Assembly (NCBI RefSeq): GCF_007989805.1
Contig: NZ_BJUB01000003.1
Span: forward strand, 248,001 to 312,000
DNA from: Cellulomonas xylanilytica
GTDB taxonomy: Bacteria; Actinomycetota; Actinomycetes; Actinomycetales; Cellulomonadaceae
Length of the DNA stretch: 64,000 bases
Direction of reading: 5' to 3'
The notes under the pieces were generated by a model, which saw nothing but the letters and a program-made list of their open reading frames with translations, searched no databases and had not been told where the DNA came from. Position numbers and translations under genes: made by a program. The number at the start of each line of letters is the position of its first letter. Within the stretch, counting starts at the first letter, position 1. Positions 36,864 through 46,194 of this stretch are shown here, piece after piece.

Positions 36864-39800
36864 TCAGCCGAGCCTGGGCGCCGCCCTGCGGCCGACGACG
36901 ACGGCGAGAGCACCGAGCAGCAGGAGGAGCACGGCCAGCGCGACGAGCAGTGAAGGGCTCGACCCGGTGGTCGCGAGAGCGTCCGCGCAACCCGACGCCA
37001 CCCAGAGCGCCTCGGCCGACATGGGCGCCGAGGACGGTCCGGTCACGGCGGCACCCAGGCGAGATCCCCCGCCTCCGCTCGAGGTGAGCCAGGTGTTGAT
37101 CACCTCGACCGGCTGGCAGACGTCGTCGCCGACGGGCAGCTGGAACTGGGCCGACGGAGGGTCGGCGGCGGTGGGGACGGTCGGTGTGCCTTCACCGTCG
37201 ACGACGACCTGCACGGCGTCGGCGCTGCCCGCGTCCGTCTCCGTGACGACGCAGGTCGCGCCCTGGGGCAGGTCCTCGTACACGGCGACCCATCCACCGG
37301 CCTCGGACAGGGTCCGCGTCGGTCCTCCCGGGACCGCGACGGGCTCGGTCGCGCCGTCGACCTGCTGGGTGCAGGCGAGGCTGACCGTGAACACGTCGCC
37401 CTCGTGGGTGGGCGCGTCGGCACCGGACAGGCTCTTGACCACGCGGACCTCGCCGACGTCGAACGTGTTCGTCACGGTGAGGCTCTGCGGGTCGCCCGCG
37501 ACAGTCACCACCCCGGGAGCCCCGTCGTCGACGGTCGAGACCGTCGTGGACGTGGCTCCGCCCGTGCCGGGCTCGGTGACGACGCAGCGTGCCCCGACCG
37601 GGAGCTGGTCGTAGGTGGCGGGTGATCCGGGCACAAGGGTGCGTGTGGCGCCGCCGGGGACGTCGACGGGCTCGTCGCGGAAGGTACAGGTCAGCGTGAC
37701 CTGGAACGGGCCGGTGCCGTAGAGGTCGGCTCCCTCGCCTGTCACGACCTTGTCGACGACGAGCGCGCCGAGGTCGTACGTGTTGGTCACCGTGATGAGT
37801 ACAGGCTCGGCGTCATCGGCCGGTACGACGGTCGTGCCGGGGCCCGCGAGGATGACGGTCCGGGAGATCGTCGTCGAGGTCGCGCCAGCCGCGTCGGTCT
37901 CGCTGACGACACAGCGGGCTCCTACCGGCAGCTCGGTGTACGTGACCGTCTCCCCGGGTCCGATCGCTCGCGCCGGTCCCCCGGGAATGTCGATCGGCTC
38001 GCCCTGGAACGTGCACCCCAGGGACACCTCGAAGGGCCCCGTGCCGTACTGGGCGCCCGCGCCGTCCACGACCTTGGCCACGCTCAGCTCGCCGAGATCG
38101 AACGTGTTCGTCACCGTGATGAGCGCCGGGTCACTGTCGTCACCGGGCACGACCGCCTGGCCGGGGGCACCGTCGACGACCGTCGTGGACACGGTCGTCG
38201 AGGTCGCGCCGGCCGCGTCCGTCTCGCTCACCACGCACTCGGCCCCGACAGGCAGGTCCGCGTACGTCACCGTCTCGCCCGGTCCGACGTCCTGCGTCGC
38301 ACCGCCCGGGATGTCGATCGGCTCGCCCTGGAACGTGCACGCCAGGGACACCTCGAACGGGCCGGTGCCGTACTGGGCGCCCGCGCCGTCCACGACCTTG
38401 GCCACGCTGAGCTCGCCGAGGTCGAACGTGTTCGTCACCGTCACGAGCGCGACGACGTCCTCGGAGACGGTGATCGTCGACGGCGTGACCGCGACAGAGG
38501 TGGCACCGCCCTGGTCGGTCTCCGTCGCCGTGCACTCGGACGCATCCGGGATGCCGAACCAGACACCGGGCCGTCCCGGTGCGACGTCGCGGGTCGCCCC
38601 GCCAGGAATCGTCACCGGCGTCCCTTCGAAGGTGCACGCCAGCGTCACCTCCCACGGCCCTGTCGCGTACTGGGCGCCCTCGCCGTCGACGACCTTCTGC
38701 ACGACGACCGGGGAGATGCTGTAGGTGTTCGTCACCGTGATCTCAGCGTCGCCGTCAGTGACCACGACCTCGCCGGGGTCCCCGCCGACCACGGTCGTGG
38801 TGATGTCGACCGTCGTCGCGTCACCGGTGACCGTCTCCGTCACGACGCACTCCGACCCGACCGGCAGACCGTCGTAGCGCGCGGGAGCGTCCGGGGTGAC
38901 CTCGCGGGTCGGGCCGCCGGGGATCGCGATCGGCTCACCCTCGTAGGTGCACGCCAGCGACACCTCCCACGGCCCGGTCGCGTAGGGCGCCCCGATGCCG
39001 GCGAGCTGCTTGTCGACGACGATCGAGCCGACGTCGAACGTGTTGGTGATGACGACCTCCGCCGGTGCACCGGCGCCGACCGTCACGGTGTCCGGGACGA
39101 CGACGGCACCCGTCGCTCCACCGTCGTCCGTCTCGGTCACGCCGCAGACCGCGCCCACCGGGAGGTTCGCGATCTGCGCCTCGAGCGGCTCCGTGCCGCC
39201 GAGCGTGACGGTGTCGTCGTACACGGTCCGCGGCTGGCCCGGTCCGGCGCCGTCGTCGTCGAACGTGCAGGTCACGGCGATGGTGAACGGGCCGTCGCCG
39301 TAGGCGGCACCGCCCTCGCCGTCGACGACCTTGAGCAGGTCGATCGCGCCGACGGCGACGGTGTTCGTCACGACCACGGAGGTCGTGACCTCGTCGTCGG
39401 CGTCGAGGGGCGCGAGGACGACCGTGGCGGAGTCGTCCGTCGTCACCGGCGGCTGACCCTCCTGGGTCACGGTGAAGGTGGTCGAGGTCGCGCCGCCCGT
39501 CGCGGACTCGGTGAGGACGCACTGCGAGCTGACGGGCAGGCCGGTCAGCTCGACCGGGTCGGCGCCGTCCTCGAGCGTGATGACCATCGGGTCGTCGGGG
39601 CCGTAGCCGTCGGCGTACACGGCCTCGCCCAGGAACGTGCACCCCACCGTGACCTCGAACGGGCCGAACGGGACGGGATCGCCGTTCTCGTCGACCGCGG
39701 TCGTGTCGACGACCTTCGCCAGGTCGAGGCCGGTCAGCTCGTAGACGTTGACCGCCTCGAGGGCGACCGGGTCCGGTTCCTCACCGATCGTCACGGTGCC

Positions 39801-42800
39801 GACCTGCAGCTCGGTCTCGCCGTTGCTGCCGTCCTCGGTCACGGTGCACTCGGCGCCGTAGGGCAGGTTCGGCACGACCGTGGCGTCGGGCGGGGTGACG
39901 GTGACGGGGATCGGGTCGAGCACCGTCTCGACCCACGTGCCGACGGCCGACGTGCACTGCACCTGGAGGCTGAACGAGTCGGGTGCGTACGCGGCGCCGT
40001 CGCCCGTCACCGTCTTCGTGAGCTCGAGGGAGCCGGTCGCCGTCGCGACGCCGACCTTGGTGCCCTCGGTCGGCAGCAGGTTGAACGATCCGGCGGGCGC
40101 CTCGACGACGGCGTTGGCCGCGGCCGAGTTGTAGGCGATGGACCGGTCCCCGGCCTCGGGCGCCTCCGGCGGCGTCGTGGTCGTGCCTTCGATGTCGATG
40201 GCCTCACCGGGCTCGAAGGGCGCGTCCTCGGGGAACTCGATGACGAACTTCAGCGCGGTGATCGCCTCGAAGACCTCCTCGCTCTCCCCGCCGGTGATCG
40301 GGACCCAGCCCGTCGCCGGGTCGCCGGTCGGGCAGACCGGCTCGGACAGCGGGTCCTCGAGGTCGTCCATGCAGTAGTCCTGCGCGAACGTGTAGAAGAA
40401 CGTCGCCACGGCGCCGTCGGGTGCGTTGATCAGGGTCGGCGGGGGGTCGTTCGTCAGGATCGGCTTCCACTGGGATCCGCGCGCGGAGCCGGCGTAGGAG
40501 CCGGTGTCGCCGGGGACGGGGAGGCGGTCGTAGGCGACGACCTTGCTCATCGGCAGGTTGCCGACGTTGTCGATCTCCACCCGCCACGTCTCGTTGTGGC
40601 CGGGCTGGACCACGGGGGTGCACGGGTAGGCGTAGAAGCCGTCGGCGTTCGGCGTGCAGGTCGTGGAGGGGTCCGCAGCCGGGTCCACGAGGACCTCGAG
40701 CTCGTCGTCGAGGGTCGCCTTGACCAGCTTGGACTGGGCGAGCACGCCCGCCGGCACGCTGGTCACGTCCGCGTCGGCCTGGCACTGCCCTGTCCCGGTG
40801 TCGAGGCGCGCGACGCACTCGTCCCACGGCCGGTCACCAGTCGCTCCCGCGGTGTTCAGCACGACCGTCCCGGCCGGCATCCCGAGTCGGAACTGCACCT
40901 GGACCGTGATCGTGTACGTCTGGCCCACCTCGAGGACGGTGTCCTCGGGGAAGGAGAACGCGAGGATCTCGATGTCGCCGGTCTGGTCGACCGTGACGTC
41001 CGCCGGATCGGTCGGCAACGGGTCGCCGTTGGCCGGGTCCGGTGCGGTGCCGCTGAGGGCGTACGTGAACGGCTCGTCGACGTCCGCCAGGGTCAGCTGC
41101 GCTCCATCGGCGTCGGTCGGCATCGGGTCGATGACGACGAGGTCGGAGATCGGCCGGTTGCCGGTGTTGGTGACCGCGATGGTCATCGGGAAGACCGCGT
41201 TCGGGGCCTCCGTACCGCCGGTCACGGTGCCGTCGAACGCCTTGGCGACCTGCACGCCGTTCTCGGCGTGCGCGTAGACGATCTGCGCGTCCTGAGAGTC
41301 CGTACCGCTGACCGGCACGATGTCGCCGGTCTCGGGGTCGATGACGGTGTCGGCCCCCGTGACGGTGCCGTCGACGGTGTTGCTCGCCACGCCCGGTGCG
41401 TCTTCACCGGGGGCCGGCGGGTTGGAGGCGAGGTCCGGCAGGACCGGTCCACCGGTGCGCAGGTCCTCGCGTCGCTCGACGTCCATCGGCACGCTCTGGG
41501 TCGGGTTCTCGGGGTTCTCCCAGATCGACCCGTCGGTGCGCGTGAACGTGAACCGCAGCCCCTGGACGTCACCGGGGTCGACGCCGGCGGGCAGCGTGAA
41601 CGTCGCCGCAGGAGTGCCAGCGACCCATGCCGCACCGCTGACGACGACGCCGTCAGCGCCCGCGGTGAAGGTGCCGCCGACAAGGGCGTCGACCTGGACC
41701 TGCTGGATCGGCGTGGCGAGGGTGGCGCCGTCGAAGTCGACGAGGTCGTACTGGTTCCAGAACTGCGGGTCGTCGTCGACGAGAACCATCTCCACCGCAC
41801 GCGACGGACCGACCGGCTGCCCGGTGATCGTCATGAGCACGGGGCCGGTGCCGGGCTCGACGATCTGGTCGGGCTCGAAGTCCTTGCCGACCTCCACGGC
41901 GATCGCCGCCTCCTGGAGGGTCATGTCGGCGCCGTCCCAGGCGACGGGCGTGTCAGCCGTGGTGCCGCCGGGGTCGATGACCTGGGCGGCCGCGAGGTTC
42001 GGCACCGGTGAGTAGGCGGCGACGGTGACCGGGGCGCCGGTGTAGCGGTCGAGCGCCCGGAGCTGGAGCCCGAGCACCATCGAGCCGGACGCCTCGCTCG
42101 CGATGCGACCGTCGAACGACACCTCGACGCCGACGACATCCTGCAGGTCGGTGGTGGTGAGCGCCTCTGCCTCGGCCCCGTCGTAGACCTCCGTGCTGAC
42201 GGTCGTCCCGTCCCACGTGGTCAGGGTGACCGTCGTCGTCCCCGTACCGGACGGCGGCGTCAGGTCGATGCTGCGGAGCGTGAACGCGTCGAACGGCTTG
42301 GTGCCCTCGGTGACCTGCACGTCGTCGCTGCCCTGCAGGGCGGGGTCGACCAGTCGGAGCTCGTCGACGCGCGCGAGGGACTCGTTCGTCCCGGTGACGG
42401 TGACGACCGTGGTCGGGTAGAACGCTGCGGGGGTGCCGGGCGGCGGGACCGAGATCGGTCCCCCGGTCCAGGTCTTGTCGATGCCGACGTTGATCGGCTG
42501 GTCGATGATCAGCACCGTCGCGTCGTCGGAGTCGACGTAGTCGTCACCCTCGAACGTCGCGGTGCCCTGCGCGACGTCGTTCACGAGCCCCGCGTCGGTC
42601 GTGTTGTAGATCGTGCCGTTGGTCGAGCCCAGGACCGGGCTGCCGTCGCTGCGACGGTCGTCGCGAATCTGGAACGTGAGCTGGACGTGCCGCCCGTCGG
42701 CCAGCGTCGACCGTGCCACACCGTCGCCAGGCTGAGGAGTGAGCAGGTCGTCAGTCGTGCGCGACGGCGACTCGCTGTAGGTCAGCCGGGCCGACGTGGC

Positions 42801-45269
42801 GTCCGCGCTCTCGTCGGCGGACAGGGTGTAGCCGGGGAACGAGCCGTCGCACGGGCACGGGTCCGCCGCTGCCGGCACCCAGGCACCGCCGATGAACAGC
42901 TCGACGCTCTCGACCTGGTCGTACTGGATCAACGGGTCGACGGACGCGTCGATGGGCTCGATGCGCACGAGGTCGAAGGCGTCGTAGAACGAGGTCGCGA
43001 TCGGGGTGCTCTCGGGTGTGCCGATGTCGGAGATCACCATCGGGTCCACGCCGGAGAAGCCGTTCGTGGACCAGGTGATCTGCGCGGTCACCTGGTCGGT
43101 CGAGCGCGCCAGGACGGACGGCGGGTCGCCGCCGAGGAACGCCTTGTCGAGGAGGTCGAGGTCGCCGGCCCCGTCCACGGGGAACGGGTCGACCGTCGTG
43201 CAGCCCTCGGCGGGGTCGGTCGGCGGCACGGTCCCCGACGACGCGCTCGAGGCCCCGCAGTTGGTCAGGGGGTCGTCGCGGTCGGTCGGGCCGTCGTAGG
43301 CGGCGGTGAAGTTCGGCTGGAAGGACGTGCCGGGCGGGAACCCGCCGTCGGTCGAGTCGTAGACGAACTGCACGCCCTCGGCGCCGGCCGGCAGGTCGCA
43401 GCTCACCGCCTGCGGACCGGTCCACGGTCCGCACCCGGGCGCGGGCACCCACGCGGTCCCGTCCCAGTAGTTCACGGTGAGGGTCGAGCCCGCGGGGACG
43501 TCGGTGGTGCGGACGGACGTGGCGGTGAAGTTCGCCCAGAAGTCGCCGGGTGCGGTGGGGTCGCTCGGGTCCTGCACGACGAACTGGTCGGCCGGCGCCG
43601 TGGAGCCGTCGGGACCGAACGGCAGCAGCTCGCTGGGGTGCTGCACGATCACGCTCTGGCCGGGGACGGCGGGGAACGTCGACGGGGTGATCACCTTGGA
43701 GGTGTCGGTCGCGAGCCGGTCCGCGAGCGTGACCAGGTCGGCCGATGCCGTGTCCTGCGCGTTCGGGATCGTGGCCGTGACGTCGTTCGGGTGGGTGACG
43801 TCGTCGGCGTCCTGGTCGGGGTCGGTGTCGGCGGTGAACGGCACCGAGGCCTGGGCGCCCGTGATGATGTCGCCGGTGAACTCGATGCTGAAGCCGACGA
43901 CGTCACAGTCGGGCGGAGGGTTGGGCAGCGTCCCGACCGTGGTGGTCTGATCGGTGGGCGTCGAGCCGTCGGCACAGGTGAACGAGACCGATGCCGTGTC
44001 GGCGTTCGCGGGCCATTGGACGCCTGTGCCGTCGCCCGCCGGGCCGAACCCCGTGAAGGTCAGCGGGTCGTCGCCCTCGAACGGGCTCGCCGTGCCCGGT
44101 GACGGCTCGGTCAGCACGAGGGACGTCGTCGGGTCGCCGCCGTTGGTGGCACCGATCGTCACCGTCGTCGACTCCCCGGCACTGACGGTGGCAGGGTCGA
44201 AGCTCTTCGACGCGGTGACGGAGTTGTTCGGCGGGGTGATGACGTACGTGTCGCTCGCCGTCGTCGGGTCGGACTGCCCCTCGGGGTGCACGACGTAGGA
44301 CTGCACGTCGTTGGTGACGGTCGTCGCGTCGGTCAGCCCGGTGACGGCGTCGCTCTGCTGGACGGACACCGGGATGGTCGCGGTGGCACCGGGCTGGATG
44401 TCGCCTGCGAACGTGTAGCGCACGCCCTGGATGGTGCTCGGGTCGACGGAGTCGTCCAGCGGCTCCCACGAGTCGCCGTCCCAGTACTCCTGCGTGACCG
44501 TCGTCGCGTTCGGGGGCAGCGTGATGTCGCCCGTCGCCGTGTAGCCGAGGTAGGTGAACGGGTTGGGCGTCGCGGTGGGGTCGACCGGGTCCTGCACGAC
44601 GAGCTGGTCCACGGGGTCGTTCGAGGTGTTGGTCGCGGACAGCGTCATCGTCGCGGCCGTCCCCGGGGCGGCGATCGCCCCCTCCGGGGTGATGGTCTTG
44701 GTGGTGTCGGAGTCGATGATCAGGGGTACGACGGGCGTGATCGTCGCGTCCGCCGGCTCCAGCGGTGCGTTGTCGGCGACGACGGTCGCCGTGTTGGTGA
44801 TCGGGACGCCGTCCGCCGCGTACAGGAGGTCCGGGTCGACCTCGGCGGTCACGAGGACCTGCGCCTGCACGCCGTTGGGCACGGTCGGCCACGTCGCCGT
44901 GACCGTGTCGCTCGTCGTGTCGGCGTCGATGGCACCCCCGGCGGGACCGCTCTGGATCGAGGCGCTGACCAGCTCCAGGCCGTCAGGGAGCGGATCGGTG
45001 AGCACCGCGTTCGTGCACGGGTCGGCGTTCGGGTCGGAGCAGGAGATCGTCAGGACGAACTGCACGTTGTCGCCGGGCTCGTACGGGCCGGAGCTGGTCT
45101 CCGTCTTGCTGATCCCCCACGTCGCAGCCGCCGCGGGGAGGATCGGCCCGAGCACCAGCGGGAGCGACAGGAGGACGGCACCGAGTGCCGACCAGCCTCG
45201 GCGCCACCGATCTCGGCGATGATCACCGCTCCGTCGCAGCCGCGCTCCTTCTGAACGTCGCTCCGCCAT
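36864..45269 (-). CDS. Giant cell-wall-anchored repeat protein with DUF5979-like domains
   Basis: 2801-residue surface protein. A signal peptide (basic start, then GWSALGAVLLSLPLVLGP, cleavage near AAAATWG, residue 48) is followed by about 1700 residues of tandem beta-rich domains of the DUF11/adhesin kind, each with motifs such as FTYLGYTATGDI, VSFDGRI and ITNTATV. Nine DUF5979-like repeats follow. The C-terminus has LATTG (about residues 2765-2769), a membrane helix and an RRAAPRLG tail: an LAxTG signal suited to class E sortase, although no sortase gene is in the window. Start ATG 45267-45269 is chosen for the GAGGG site 7 bases upstream. Likely a long adhesive stalk; ligand unknown. Confidence 0.9.
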   Translation of the reverse strand: MAERRSEGARLRRSGDHRRDRWRRGWSALGAVLLSLPLVLGPILPAAAATWGISKTETSSGPYEPGDNVQFVLTISCSDPNADPCTNAVLTDPLPDGLELVSASIQSGPAGGAIDADTTSDTVTATWPTVPNGVQAQVLVTAEVDPDLLYAADGVPITNTATVVADNAPLEPADATITPVVPLIIDSDTTKTITPEGAIAAPGTAATMTLSATNTSNDPVDQLVVQDPVDPTATPNPFTYLGYTATGDITLPPNATTVTQEYWDGDSWEPLDDSVDPSTIQGVRYTFAGDIQPGATATIPVSVQQSDAVTGLTDATTVTNDVQSYVVHPEGQSDPTTASDTYVITPPNNSVTASKSFDPATVSAGESTTVTIGATNGGDPTTSLVLTEPSPGTASPFEGDDPLTFTGFGPAGDGTGVQWPANADTASVSFTCADGSTPTDQTTTVGTLPNPPPDCDVVGFSIEFTGDIITGAQASVPFTADTDPDQDADDVTHPNDVTATIPNAQDTASADLVTLADRLATDTSKVITPSTFPAVPGQSVIVQHPSELLPFGPDGSTAPADQFVVQDPSDPTAPGDFWANFTATSVRTTDVPAGSTLTVNYWDGTAWVPAPGCGPWTGPQAVSCDLPAGAEGVQFVYDSTDGGFPPGTSFQPNFTAAYDGPTDRDDPLTNCGASSASSGTVPPTDPAEGCTTVDPFPVDGAGDLDLLDKAFLGGDPPSVLARSTDQVTAQITWSTNGFSGVDPMVISDIGTPESTPIATSFYDAFDLVRIEPIDASVDPLIQYDQVESVELFIGGAWVPAAADPCPCDGSFPGYTLSADESADATSARLTYSESPSRTTDDLLTPQPGDGVARSTLADGRHVQLTFQIRDDRRSDGSPVLGSTNGTIYNTTDAGLVNDVAQGTATFEGDDYVDSDDATVLIIDQPINVGIDKTWTGGPISVPPPGTPAAFYPTTVVTVTGTNESLARVDELRLVDPALQGSDDVQVTEGTKPFDAFTLRSIDLTPPSGTGTTTVTLTTWDGTTVSTEVYDGAEAEALTTTDLQDVVGVEVSFDGRIASEASGSMVLGLQLRALDRYTGAPVTVAAYSPVPNLAAAQVIDPGGTTADTPVAWDGADMTLQEAAIAVEVGKDFEPDQIVEPGTGPVLMTITGQPVGPSRAVEMVLVDDDPQFWNQYDLVDFDGATLATPIQQVQVDALVGGTFTAGADGVVVSGAAWVAGTPAATFTLPAGVDPGDVQGLRFTFTRTDGSIWENPENPTQSVPMDVERREDLRTGGPVLPDLASNPPAPGEDAPGVASNTVDGTVTGADTVIDPETGDIVPVSGTDSQDAQIVYAHAENGVQVAKAFDGTVTGGTEAPNAVFPMTIAVTNTGNRPISDLVVIDPMPTDADGAQLTLADVDEPFTYALSGTAPDPANGDPLPTDPADVTVDQTGDIEILAFSFPEDTVLEVGQTYTITVQVQFRLGMPAGTVVLNTAGATGDRPWDECVARLDTGTGQCQADADVTSVPAGVLAQSKLVKATLDDELEVLVDPAADPSTTCTPNADGFYAYPCTPVVQPGHNETWRVEIDNVGNLPMSKVVAYDRLPVPGDTGSYAGSARGSQWKPILTNDPPPTLINAPDGAVATFFYTFAQDYCMDDLEDPLSEPVCPTGDPATGWVPITGGESEEVFEAITALKFVIEFPEDAPFEPGEAIDIEGTTTTPPEAPEAGDRSIAYNSAAANAVVEAPAGSFNLLPTEGTKVGVATATGSLELTKTVTGDGAAYAPDSFSLQVQCTSAVGTWVETVLDPIPVTVTPPDATVVPNLPYGAECTVTEDGSNGETELQVGTVTIGEEPDPVALEAVNVYELTGLDLAKVVDTTAVDENGDPVPFGPFEVTVGCTFLGEAVYADGYGPDDPMVITLEDGADPVELTGLPVSSQCVLTESATGGATSTTFTVTQEGQPPVTTDDSATVVLAPLDADDEVTTSVVVTNTVAVGAIDLLKVVDGEGGAAYGDGPFTIAVTCTFDDDGAGPGQPRTVYDDTVTLGGTEPLEAQIANLPVGAVCGVTETDDGGATGAVVVPDTVTVGAGAPAEVVITNTFDVGSIVVDKQLAGIGAPYATGPWEVSLACTYEGEPIAIPGGPTREVTPDAPARYDGLPVGSECVVTETVTGDATTVDITTTVVGGDPGEVVVTDGDAEITVTNTYSISPVVVQKVVDGEGAQYATGPWEVTLACTFEGTPVTIPGGATRDVAPGRPGVWFGIPDASECTATETDQGGATSVAVTPSTITVSEDVVALVTVTNTFDLGELSVAKVVDGAGAQYGTGPFEVSLACTFQGEPIDIPGGATQDVGPGETVTYADLPVGAECVVSETDAAGATSTTVSTTVVDGAPGQAVVPGDDSDPALITVTNTFDLGELSVAKVVDGAGAQYGTGPFEVSLGCTFQGEPIDIPGGPARAIGPGETVTYTELPVGARCVVSETDAAGATSTTISRTVILAGPGTTVVPADDAEPVLITVTNTYDLGALVVDKVVTGEGADLYGTGPFQVTLTCTFRDEPVDVPGGATRTLVPGSPATYDQLPVGARCVVTEPGTGGATSTTVSTVDDGAPGVVTVAGDPQSLTVTNTFDVGEVRVVKSLSGADAPTHEGDVFTVSLACTQQVDGATEPVAVPGGPTRTLSEAGGWVAVYEDLPQGATCVVTETDAGSADAVQVVVDGEGTPTVPTAADPPSAQFQLPVGDDVCQPVEVINTWLTSSGGGGSRLGAAVTGPSSAPMSAEALWVASGCADALATTGSSPSLLVALAVLLLLLGALAVVVGRRAAPRLG
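37090..40050 (-). repeat. Nine tandem DUF5979-like repeats within the surface protein
   Basis: Approximate limits. Each unit is about 95-125 residues and follows the same pattern: VxKVVDGxGAxYGTGPFEV, then a CTFQGEPIDIPGG-like strand, LPVGAECVVSETD and VTNTFDLGEL leading into the next unit. Every unit keeps two cysteines (in ACTF and ECVV), which could form a disulfide. The two units meeting near 38087 are nearly identical at DNA level with a period of 327 bases (109 residues), for example the blocks starting at 38041 and 38368, so they are a recent duplication. Confidence 0.85.
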
Positions 45270-45380
45270 GCCCGAGCCCTCGCCGTCTCGCCCCCGCTCG
45301 TGCCCGCACACCGTTGTGCGGACACCCGACAGATCGAGACTGGCACAGGGGTCGCCGTGAGGCACCCCGGCGACGTGACG

Positions 45381-46022
45381 TCAGATCAGCTTGGGGAACG
45401 TCAGCAGGAGCACCGTCGCGGCGACGAAGAGGACGATCCCCAGTCCGAGCAGGACGTAGCGACCGCGGGGTGTGCGCATCCGCTCGGAGATCGCGGTGAA
45501 GAACAGGACGGACGCGAACGCCACCGTCAGAACCGTGTAGTTGTCACCTCGCTGGTTGTCGGCGAGAGCCTGGGCGAACTTCGCGTCCGCCCGCCGGTCC
45601 GCGTCGGCGGACTGGGCCAGCTCCGGGATCGCGTACTCGGGCATGTCGAACGGCGAGAGCGGGGCGTCCGCGTTCTTCAGGGGTTCCAGGGCGATCCAGG
45701 CGTCGAACGCGGTGGCGAGCGGTTCGGGGAACCGTGTCTGCAGGAACTCGGCGACGGGCACGTTCTGCGAGCCGGTCGCCTCGACCCACTGGGCGAACAA
45801 CGACGACTGCACGTCGAGCTTGCGGTTGGCGACACCCTCGAGGCGACTGGCCTCAATCCTGGCGGTGGACGCCTGGCTGAACGAGATCGACATGGACCCG
45901 CCCCACTTGCTGGCCTGGAAGCCCACCCATGCGGTGAGGATGGTCGTGACCGACAGGAGCAGGACGACGACGACCTCCCGCCAGTCCACCCGTCGCTCGA
46001 TCTGGTTCTCGACGCTGCCCAC
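45381..46022 (-). CDS. Membrane protein of unknown function
   Basis: 213-residue protein that I do not recognise. It has one helix near the N-terminus (VVVVLLLSVTTILTAWVGF, about 17-35), a charged region of about 110 residues with a possible coiled coil (SQASTARIEASRLEGVANRK), and two helices near the C-terminus (YTVLTVAFASVLFFTAIS and LGLGIVLFVAATVLLL). This layout of one plus two helices resembles DUF4337-type proteins. The GTG at 46020-46022 is the best start, as sequence before it looks noncoding, but no clear ribosome site is visible. It is divergent from the MFS exporter and lies upstream of the giant surface protein on the same strand. Confidence 0.65.
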   Translation of the reverse strand: MGSVENQIERRVDWREVVVVLLLSVTTILTAWVGFQASKWGGSMSISFSQASTARIEASRLEGVANRKLDVQSSLFAQWVEATGSQNVPVAEFLQTRFPEPLATAFDAWIALEPLKNADAPLSPFDMPEYAIPELAQSADADRRADAKFAQALADNQRGDNYTVLTVAFASVLFFTAISERMRTPRGRYVLLGLGIVLFVAATVLLLTFPKLI

Positions 46023-46194
46023 GTCGCGAGTATCGACCGCACACACCGGCGGCGCGCGCTGACTCTCGTCCGACCAGGCGACCCGGGCTGGGGACCGCCC
46101 ACCGGGCCCTCTGCTCCCCGAGCAGTCGGCCACGTGATCCTGTTGCGCGCCCCAGGCAACAGGTCGACGATGCCGAATGGGGCGAGGGGGGCTC

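Noticed and set aside
37090..40050. Regular DNA repeats as a possible CRISPR array
   Set aside because: The repeats are about 300-bp coding units of a surface protein in one open frame, with no short repeat/spacer pattern or cas genes.
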